From Nymphaea colorata (Eukaryota > Streptophyta > Magnoliopsida > Nymphaeales > Nymphaeaceae), in contig NC_045145.1 in NCBI RefSeq assembly GCF_008831285.2, positions 17,420,802-17,484,801 on the forward strand: DNA of 64,000 nt, read 5' to 3'. This document shows positions 55,943-64,000 of the stretch, piece by piece. Within the stretch, counting starts at the first letter, position 1; each line of letters opens with the position of its first letter. The notes beneath the pieces were generated by a model. It did not search any database and was not told the origin of the DNA. It saw only the letters and a list, made by a program, of their open reading frames with translations. The position numbers were made by a program, and so were the translations under genes.

Positions 55943-56126
55943 TTTGATGATGTTGCATGTCCGTTGCGGAGTATAGGTCAATAAAGGTACACTTGCTTTA
56001 CAGCAATCTGGGATCTGCAGTGATTTGAGATCATTTTGATGATGTTGCATGTCCGTTGCGGTGTATAGGTCAATAAAGGTACACTTGCTTTACCGCAATC
56101 TGAGATCTACAGTGATTTGAGATCAT
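55943..56126. repeat. 92-bp tandem duplication (two units)
   Basis: Units 55943-56034 and 56035-56126 begin TTTGATGATGTTGCATGTCC and differ at about four positions. They lie about 520 bp upstream of the RCC1 gene start and are not in a reading frame. Confidence 0.92.
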
Positions 56127-56641
56127 TATAGATTTCAAGTCAAACCAGTTTCGTATCCAACCTTAAATTCATAGGAATCTTACAATGCACATCTTTGAAT
56201 ACAGTTTCATATATGAGATCCGAGGCTATCAACAATTCTCAAACAGCCATCAAAGTTGAAGTAATGTCACCAAAGTTCTGACCACACAAACAAACACGCT
56301 CTTAAACGAGAACAATGTAACCCGGGTGAAGTTTTTCTAAAGAGATTCAGTCACCATTTAGTCCAAAGATGTCCCAAAATGTGACGGTTTAATCCACCTT
56401 AAAATATTTTTCCAGTTATTAAACGCCCATTAGAATTGTTGTTGAATTGTTAAAATCAGAAAAGTACTTTTTCATTGATCAAAATAGAAAACGCCGTGTC
56501 TTTTGTGTCCAAGTTCGAAGAACAAAGTTCGAATGAGAGAGTTTTGTGACTTTAGCAGTCTAGGCATCCCCGTGACGTGCATAGATAGGCAAGACATCGT
56601 TGCCGACGAGGGAGAGACAGAGAAAAGAGGGACGGATCGCG

Positions 56642-58870
56642 ATGCAGAAGGCTCGGAGTCTTCGGCAATTGGTCAGCACATGCTTCTTGGGCAGTGCCGC
56701 CGACGCTTCACTATCTTCAGGCCCAGGGGGACGACGCCTGTTTAGCCAACCGTCGGAATCTTCTGTTTGGAGCTTCGGTGATGGGAGCCATGGGGCTCTT
56801 GGCTTGCCCCTTCTCGTGGGCAGCGACGTCTACGAGCCCACTAGGGTTCCCGACCTTCCCTCCGACGTCCGCGCCGTCTGCGCCGGCCATTACCATTCTC
56901 TTGCCGTCACCTCCGCAGGTGAAATCTGGGCGTGGGGTCGGAATGATGAAGGTCAACTTGGCAGGGGACAACTTCTTGATTCCAGGTTATTTCTACTGCC
57001 TTTTCTGCCTCTTTACTTTCTATGCTTGAAGTGACAAAAAGAATGTTCAATGAAATTAAGATTTTGATCCCTTCCTCGTGTGGGGCGTCATTTATCGAAC
57101 TGTTGTTCTTGATGGCAGGGATGAATGGAGCCGGCCTGGGAGAGTACAGGGGCTAGATCACGTCAGAGTGAGGAGTGCGTTTGCATCTGGTGTTGTTTCA
57201 ATGGCGGTTGGTGACGATGGCTCGTTGTGGGCCTGGGGGAGATCGAAACGCGGACAGCTTGGGCTCGGCAGAGGAATCCTAGAGGTTCGGTTACCTACCA
57301 AGGTTGAAGCACTAGCAGGGGAAGAAGTGGCTAAGGTATGATTATGCAGTTGGATTGCTTTTGTTACAATTTTTCTGCAATTTCACTGCAGCTTGTCATT
57401 TTTTGTCCTGTGATCATGTGAATCGAGATCATTGAGCTCTTCCCTACTGGTGCTACACTGCTACTAAAGCTGAAGCGCTAGCAAGGAAGGCTAATGTATG
57501 CACCATGAATGTGAATACAGATTGCTGTCTCATAATTTTCGTGCAATTGCATTGCGCCTGATCCTTTCTCCTACTCTTAAGTCTATAACGATACACGGAT
57601 CCTGACCTTTGTGCTTACGTTGTGGTGCTATATGTTAAAGCAAGTGTATCCATTGGAAAAGCTTCTATTTCAATAAGTTCAAGAGTTCAATACCCTGAAT
57701 CCATCTTTAAGTTGAAAAATCAAGACTTCAATAATTGACTACATCTCTGCAGCTGAGTTTACTTCGAATTGAAGTTGGCATAAACAAAAGAGGTCATAAT
57801 TCAATACTCTGAACACATCTCTCGATTTAAAGAACCAATGCCTGGTTCGCCGCAGTTCAATGCTCTGATGCTGCAATTCTACTAACTCAACCTACAGTGG
57901 ACCGAAGAGAGAAGATCCGTCCAGTGTTATATATCTTTGATTGTTCTCCCTTGCAACAGGTAGGACTCGGATGGGGCCACGCTCTGGCGCAGACCAAAGA
58001 TGGAAAGTTGTACGGATGGGGCTACTCAGCAGAGGGAAGGTTGGGAAAACTTGGAGAAAATTTGGAGCCCACTCGGCCTTCGTATTCTGATTATACAGAA
58101 GTTGGCAAGACAGCTAGCGCGTGCAGTGATTCAGCGCTAAACATCGCAGCTAAGATGGTGGCAGAGGACATTGAGAAAGAGAAGAACATGCCTATTGTTT
58201 GGGAGCCTTGCCAGGTGCCTGAATTACATGGACTGAACGTTATGGATGTAGCTTGTGGGCATGATCATTCTTTAGTCCTCTGTTGTATGTCTCCTATACC
58301 CTGATCTGTGTTTCATTTGCGCTGCAAGTATTTGTGGGATGTTTTTGTTTGTGACTTTGTTGTTAATTTTATCATGCTTTAGGCACTGGTCTTCTGCTAA
58401 GTGGAGGAAGCAACGTATACAATCAGCTGGGCAGAGTTCCTGCTCAAATCCAGTCACTGCAGCCGATCGACTTAGAATACAGGCCTTATGCTGTATCCTG
58501 TGGTCTAGGACATTCTCTCGCATTATGTTTGAATCCCTCGTGTGCAATTGCAGATGCAACTCCCAGCTTATTTTCATGGGGATGGAATCTCACTTCTCAA
58601 CTTGGTCGAGGGGGTAGGGAGGACATGCCGTCTATGGTGGAAGCCTTAAAGGGAAAGAAAATTAAGAGAGCTTGTGGTGGCCGTGTGCATTCTGTTGCTG
58701 TGAGTTCTCAAGGGGAGATCTTCTCATGGGGCTCAGGGCGAAATGGCAGGTTAGGGTTAGGAAGCTCAGCAGATGAGCCAGAACCCACCATCATAGAAGC
58801 TTTGCAGGGTTTGGAGGTTTTGGAAGCAGTTTGCGGTCATGATCATAACCTGGTTCTGGTTGCTGAATGA
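56642..58870 (+). CDS. RCC1-family beta-propeller protein, probably organelle-targeted, 457 aa
   Basis: Four exons, 56642-56985, 57119-57335, 57960-58284 and 58383-58870, all GT-AG with matching phases. The first about 45 residues are Arg/Ser/Ala-rich and lack acidic residues (MQKARSLRQLVSTCFLGSAA), like a mitochondrial presequence. RCC1 repeats then run to the end: WSFGDGSHGALGLP, IWAWGRNDEGQLG, LWAWGRSKRGQLGLG, LYGWGYSAEGRLG, LLSGGSNVYNQLG, LFSWGWNLTSQLG and IFSWGSGRNGRLGLG, seven blades in all. RCC1-like proteins in plants include UVR8 and the RUG proteins; some RUG members act in mitochondrial RNA splicing. The leader and closeness to the RUG1-type layout suggest an organellar role, but the orthologue is uncertain. 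The start is the ATG at 56642; the in-frame codon further upstream is TTG. The stop is 334 bp from the convergent WRKY stop. Confidence 0.9.
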
Positions 58871-59204
58871 TAAGCAACCGCAGAGATGGTGAAGTTACAC
58901 AAGCATAGTTAGAGCATTACACAGACATAGAGTCCTTCATCGGTCCGATCATCTACTGTAAGTTGTTTTGTCTCACAGCGAGAATTCAGGAACCTGAATT
59001 TGGACGTCTTACTCTTAGGTTTGTAGTTATTCCAAAACGTAAAAAAAAACAACTGAGACATGGGTCCTTTGATTCCTTGTATTCGGCAAATAATATATTT
59101 TCTATATATATTAAACTCAACCAATATGCCTTTCAGAAAAAAAGAGGACTAGCTTCTTTCTATTTGACATGTACAGCAAAAAAATTGTTCTTCAATGTGT
59201 TATC
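58871..59204. other. Shared 3' region of convergent RCC1 and WRKY genes
   Basis: Only 334 bp separate the two stop codons, so both 3' UTRs must lie here and may overlap. A-rich stretches near 59040 and an AATATATT-like run near 59095 could serve polyadenylation on either strand. Confidence 0.55.
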
Positions 59205-62200
59205 TTACATCTGTGGTCCTAGCGGAAGTGTGCCCATGATCTGATGATACAGTGACCCGTGCGTACCAGGCATTCCAGATTCAAATACGGGTTCCTCCTT
59301 CAGCTCGCCAGGCAGTCTTGATGGTGGCGCCACTTCGGTCAGCTTGTGCTGCATCAAATATGGTCCAACACCCAGCTTCTCATGGCCAATGGGAAGCCCT
59401 GAGAATTTGAAGTTTCCAAGTCCCATCTGCTGATTCAGTGGGAAACTTGAAAGACCAGAATAGAGAGACTGTCCCATCTGCGGTGTGTTAGCAGGACCAA
59501 ACCCGGGCAAGGATGGCATGCTCAATCGTTCATGCAGATTATTGAACCTCATGATGTTGTTCTGTTGTGGCACAGGCTCTGGCTTGAGGATGTGAGACGA
59601 CGAAGCTGGTGCAGTTCCCATGCTGGAGGTTGTGGAAGTAAGATGGTTGCTGCCAGTGTTGCTTCTAGCAGCAGGCACGTCATGGTTATGTTTTCCTTCA
59701 TATGTGGTGATCACAGACTTGAGGTCATGGGATGCCCTCTCCACATGCTTCCTCACCGGGCACCCTGGGCTGGTGCACTTATAGTAGCTCCTGCAAACGT
59801 TTCAGATTCGAAAAATGAATGGTAGCAGTTGCTTTTTTTTTTTCGTCAAAATGCCTTAAAGCAGTTTATCAGGGAAGAAATATAATTTGGACTGACTACG
59901 AGAGCCAAGAACTGGTTGAAATCATTTATCAAAGAGTGATTTTTGAGTGCCTCTGATTGCAATCGCATAAGATAAAAGTGTCCAACGGTAACTTGATAGC
60001 CTAGATATTGTTAAGCAATGAAGAGTTGAAGTACCTAGGATTTGGATTTCCTTTAACCACCTTCTGCCCATACTTGCGCCAACGGTATCCATCATCAAGG
60101 ATGTCAACCTCACTGGTTGTCTGAACTACAACTCTTGGTTCACGAATGCCTCTGGATGTCATTGCAGCATCCACGGCACAGCCATCCTTTTTCCTGCAAA
60201 AACCAGGAGTGAGCAGTTGCTAGGCAAGTGATTCATATGGTACGTGCTCTAACATATGCAAAAGGAGTAGATTTGAAGAGATTAATAAGCATATTGCAAA
60301 GAGATTCACCTTCTCTTTGATTCTAGCTCGTCTTCATCACCCTCATCTCCTAGTGACATGCTGAAATTTGTGGCCATCTCATCATCATCATCGCCACCAG
60401 ATAAGGTGGATGAGATCTCTGGCGCATCAGTCATCTCATGATGACCGAAGCTTCGGGACTGAGCACTAATAGATTGATTACAGAAATCAGTACTGGGGGC
60501 AAGGGAAGTCATCTCCGAGGAATCAGCCTTCCAGTCCTGGCTACCTGCAGCGGTCTCTAGTTGGTTGCCCTTCCACACTGGCTGACTCTCTGCAGTCTCG
60601 TGTAGTCCTTGGTCTTGGCGATCCAGGACTGCATCTTCAATTGCAGCCAATGCACCAAGTGATCGTCGGCTGGGGGGAGGTTTGGGGTGATTGTGGGCAC
60701 CCTTGTAAATGATTTCAGTGATGTGCCCATCGTGAGCACGCTCAATCTTCTTCCTCACTTGACAGTTTGTATGAGTACACTTGTAATAGCTACGAGGAAA
60801 TTCACTACTTTTCACCTGCTTTTGACCATATTTCCTCCAGTTGTATCCATCCTCCGAAGATACTCCAACAGATGCAGGTGCAAAGGATGTCTCCTTATCT
60901 CCATCATCATCTAGATGGTCCTCAGTTGGAGGAGATTGTTCACTGCAAATGATACCAACGGAAGCTTGTGTATCGGATGTAGCAGTTTTTATGTTACTCT
61001 CTCCAGATGACAGTGTGAGAGAATCTGCTTGATTATATGACTCGTTTTGGTGTTGGCCCTCTGCTTGTGTTTCGAATAGGAGCTTGGGGGCAGCATTTTG
61101 AGCCTCAATAAAGGGTTTGGGCAGGAATGCGTCCTCAACTCTGGACCATGAAGGCTCTTGAATGGTGGAAGATGCCTGTACAGAAGGGGAAATGGAGTCA
61201 TGAAAGCATAAAGTGACCAAATCACATCCAAATCTAGCATGGTTTATGCTGAAATATCCAAGCATACCAGTGTCCCACATAATGCAGTTAAAAGCTCCAC
61301 AGGGTTTTTGGTGATCCGGAGAGATCCAGTTCCAAAGAAAATTCTATCCTTTCCATAAGAGCCTACTACAGCTACAATATGCGTAATCTAATTGCACTTT
61401 CTTTATTCTCTAGCTGGGATGGTCTGGCCACTTCTGGATGACTTAAAGACTACCGAACACTTAACCTCGAGGTCATATAAACCGACCTCCTAGCTGGTTG
61501 TCGGAAGTTCATATTGTTAACAGTAGGACCAACATTTTTGGACGGGAGATGCATCTCTATTCTAGTTGCCCTGTTCTGCTGGTTGTCTGGTTATTCTTGG
61601 TATGCAACGTTCGGTAACCCTCCCTTGCTCACCAGGAAAGAAAGGCTATTTTTCATGGAAAAAGTGGAAAAGCCCTTAGTACAGGACTAAAGGGTCTCAC
61701 CTGGTTTCCTGAACTCTGGAAGCAGGACACAGGTCCTCCAACATGAGGCTTGAAGGCAAACGATGAATCACTATATTGTTCACATGTCCGTTGTTCTTTG
61801 CCAGCAGCAGCAGAAACTCTGGTTGTATGTGTGATCGTGGAATCGTTTCTTTGGCTGAGCGACGGTAAGGGAAATGCACCAGTCGTTGGAGAAGGTTGAG
61901 CCTGAACCAAAATCAACCGAATTGTTAACCAGAGATCAAAATGAAATCTTCAACTTCGACCACCATGACCAGATCTTGGTAAAGCAACCCATTTCGATCC
62001 CGAAAAAATTATCATGAGATGGGCTGCCATCACGGCAGTCCAGAAAAGGAACTTCCTCAAAAAAAGAATGATTTCAGACTCGCAAATCAATTCCTCGAAA
62101 ACTACACACCAATCTCTGGTGGCTGATTTTCATGTAGTCGGCAGATCACAGTTTCCTGGTTGTGCAGCACTCTCCTCACTGCAGAGGCAGGGAACCTATA

Positions 62201-62521
62201 TTTCATCTGTGCCACTCAAGCCATGTGCAGAGAGTGGCCAAACTTTGCTCAGATCTAGGTGGGAACTCTCCCATTCTTTCTACATTACAGTACATGCTAC
62301 AATGATTTCCACCCTGTTCTTTATTCTACTTGCGCTCTATTTTGTCAAAATTTACTTCTCTATTGGAAGTCATGAGGCAGTCAACAACCAGGAGACCAGA
62401 AGAGACAACAGAAATTTATCGGAGATCTATCCATCCGAAGAAGCAACTGGAAATCCCTCCAAACCGTTACCACCGAGATAACAAACACGCGCGCGCGCAC
62501 TCACACGTACAAATACACGCA

Positions 62522-62560
<39 letters not shown>

Positions 62561-63000
62561 GTGTTGCAATTCCTTGCCTGAGAATTGAAAAGGAAAACTG
62601 GGGAATCGAGCAAGGTGGTGGGGCTTAGCCCCGGAGGAATGGTAAGACACGGCGATCGAGCGCCACGGGGGGAAGCCAACGCGCCATCCCCCAACCGAAC
62701 CCGCGCGGTGTTCAACCTGGGGGCGCTGAACCCCGCTCTTGCCGCCACCCTCTCCCCGAGTCCCCCGACCGCCGCCGTCGGCCTCCTCCCGCAACTGAAC
62801 CCGCCGAAGCTCCCAGAGAGCTCGTTTTCCCTTTCCGCCGCAGAAGCCGTACCGTCGCTGCTCCCCACCACCGCCCCACTCTCGCACGCCATTCCGGCCT
62901 CCACCCGCTTCTTCATGCCGGAAATAGCGGCAAGATCGTCGTCGAGGAAGGAAGGAAAGCTCGCGTCCGCGAACGTGAAATTATTGTCGATGCTTGCCAT
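59205..63000 (-). CDS. WRKY2: Group I WRKY transcription factor, WRKY2/34 clade, 744 aa
   Basis: Sequence-specific nuclear transcription factor that binds W-boxes (TTGAC C/T). Five exons on the minus strand: 62578-63000, 61701-61901, 60310-61175, 60035-60193 and 59205-59790; phases join exactly. An N-terminal Ser-Pro cluster, the usual MAP-kinase target, runs over SP at 116, 126, 133 and 145 and spans the exon 1/2 junction. WRKY domain 1 has WRKYGQK at 321-327 and zinc ligands Cys341, Cys346, His369, His371. The basic ESKRRKKD stretch (about 493-500) is a likely nuclear signal. WRKY domain 2 has WRKYGQK at 535-541 and ligands Cys555, Cys560, His584, His586, with the conserved intron in the Pro-Arg codon. 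Acidic GGDDDDE and GDEGDEDE runs lie between the domains. [14 protein letters not shown] after domain 1 favours the WRKY2/34 clade. Intron 1 appears to start with GC rather than GT. The symbol marks the clade, not proven orthology. Confidence 0.93.
62486..62560. repeat. (CG)n, (CA)n and (GA)n compound microsatellite in WRKY intron 1
   Basis: Alternating CG (about 62488-62498), then CA, then a GA tract ending at about 62560. On the transcribed sense this is a CU repeat then a GU repeat starting about 18 bases after the exon 1 donor. Alternating purine-pyrimidine DNA of this kind can adopt Z-form. Confidence 0.92.
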
Positions 63001-63107
63001 CCCCCGCTCTTGGGATTAGCCAGCAGCGGACGAAATCGCGAAGGATGATGGAGGAGGAAAGCAAGAGCACAAAAATGAGAGGAGGGGGAAGCAATATCTA
63101 AATGAGC

Positions 63108-63110
<3 letters not shown>

Positions 63111-63144
<34 letters not shown>
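63111..63144. repeat. (TA)n microsatellite in the WRKY leader/promoter
   Basis: About 34 bases of perfect TA repeat, 111-144 bases upstream of the WRKY ATG. Confidence 0.95.
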
Positions 63145-63148
<4 letters not shown>

Positions 63149-63541
63149 AACATTTATGTTTACATGTATATGGTCACATATACTTTAACGTTCTGCACAG
63201 ATTGGGCAGGGAAGCTTCTCTGGGAGGAAGAACCCAAATGAGATTCGAGACAGAAAGTGAGAGAGAGTGAAAAAAAAGCAAGGGAGAAGGAGATTTATGT
63301 ATGTGTTCAAGAAAAATCTACAAATAACCAAATTTTTGATGCGTTTATAAAGAACATGACCTGAGTTTACAAAAACAACTCACAAGCGCAGGTCTGATAA
63401 GTTAAATTATCAAAAATATTCCTTTGGAAAAACGAAGTTTGTAGTTTACGAGGCGGAGAAATTTTATAGAAAGAAGCGCGGGGAGATTTTTTTTCTCTTG
63501 CGCTTTTCATATTTTACACTTTCACAGGAAAAGAAGAGAAG

Positions 63542-63553
63542 TTGACTGGTCAA
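63542..63553. promoter_or_regulatory. Palindromic pair of W-boxes
   Basis: TTGACTGGTCAA contains TTGACT on the plus strand and TTGACC on the minus strand. Both fit the WRKY binding site, about 540 bp upstream of the WRKY start codon. This suggests auto- or cross-regulation by WRKY factors. Confidence 0.6.
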
Positions 63554-63622
63554 GGTAGAAAGAGAGGTTTGCTCTTATCTGCTGGTGCACTCTCTGTCCT
63601 GTCGGGGCTTTAAAGAAGGGGG

Positions 63623-63643
63623 CCACGTCGACACGACACGTGG
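63623..63643. promoter_or_regulatory. Two ACGT-core elements, one G-box/ABRE-like
   Basis: CCACGTC at 63623-63629 and ACACGTGG at 63636-63643, seven bases apart. Paired ACGT elements are the classic binding arrangement for bZIP factors of the abscisic-acid pathway. Position is about 625-640 bp upstream of the WRKY ATG. Confidence 0.5.
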
Positions 63644-64000
63644 AGGGGACCCAACGACCGGGACCCCGCTCCGACCGACCAGCGATCCTGGCCGTCCACC
63701 GACGCGATGTGCGGAGCGGAACGTCTTGTGTGGAGATAACTCGAGATGGAGACCCACGGGGGGTGTGGGGCCCACGGCGTAACGTAGGGTGCGGGGGATG
63801 TGGAGAGAGGAAACTGCCACAGCCCCATAATGGACCCCCGTGACTTGAAATTTTATTTAAGGGAATTGCATGTTGGTGACCAAAACTTTGCTTTTTTACT
63901 TTTTACTTTTTTTTTTCTTTTTAGTTTGGCTGATCGCTGTGGTTTAAGCTGAAATTATAACTTTTTGAGAGGGTTGGTGCCAATAGGCGGAGAGCAGTTA

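Larger units (their letters stand above)
63001..64000 (-). promoter_or_regulatory. Upstream region of the WRKY gene
   Basis: Holds the presumed leader and promoter. A TA microsatellite sits about 110-145 bases before the ATG. The segment 63600-63840 is GC-rich with ACGT-core elements. Frames there overlap on both strands and look like composition artefacts, not genes. Confidence 0.5.

Noticed and set aside
62585-63019. 144-residue plus-strand frame
   Set aside because: Antisense shadow of WRKY exon 1, which has the conserved Ser-Pro cluster on the minus strand.
63575-63843. Overlapping 65-81 residue frames on both strands
   Set aside because: GC-rich promoter DNA gives open frames on both strands. 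Codon pattern and motifs are absent.

Overview
The window is nuclear DNA of a flowering plant. It is AT-rich, with intron-containing genes, GT-AG splice sites, long (TA)n and (CT/GA)n microsatellites, and plant protein families (a two-domain WRKY factor, an ARID-HMG protein, an RCC1 propeller protein with an organelle-like leader). The species cannot be read from the sequence. No bacterial operon, CRISPR array, rRNA or convincing tRNA was seen.

Layout. 1-6.4 kb: no recognisable gene, with a very long TA repeat. 6.4-9.0 kb (-): ARID-HMG chromatin protein, with its last exon not found. 9-17 kb: intergenic, microsatellites and one copy of a dispersed repeat. 17.1-22.2 kb (-): decayed WD40 gene of the C2A9.03-like plant family, with introns retained but stops and frameshifts. 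23.4-23.95 kb (+): GC-rich island with a possible plastid-leader exon and a 3 x 26 bp array. 24-29 kb: no gene recognised. 29.1-35.0 kb (-): three-exon gene for a 1273-residue protein with a UBZ4 (Rad18-type) finger, tentatively HAPLESS8-like. 35-47.9 kb: mostly gene-free, with repeats. 47.96-51.63 kb (-): three-exon gene for a 933-residue protein resembling Arabidopsis At4g26450, with four 32-residue tandem repeats. 52-56.6 kb: dispersed repeats and a 92-bp tandem duplication. 56.64-58.87 kb (+): four-exon RCC1-family gene. 59.2-63.0 kb (-): five-exon group I WRKY gene (WRKY2/34 clade) that appears to use a GC-AG first intron. 63.0-64.0 kb: its upstream region, with a palindromic W-box pair and a G-box.

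The genes do not form a pathway. What links them is position. As I recall Arabidopsis loci, ARID-HMG and this WD40 family are neighbours in two places (At3g13350/At3g13340; At1g55650/At1g55680). The WD40 family, HAPLESS8 and WRKY2 lie close together on chromosome 5 (At5g56190, At5g56250, At5g56270). WRKY34 is next to At4g26450 on chromosome 4. This window seems to carry all of these on one segment, as expected of an ancestral block that was later duplicated and fractionated in Arabidopsis. These locus numbers are from memory and need checking. Exon boundaries were worked out by hand from splice signals, reading frame and family resemblance.
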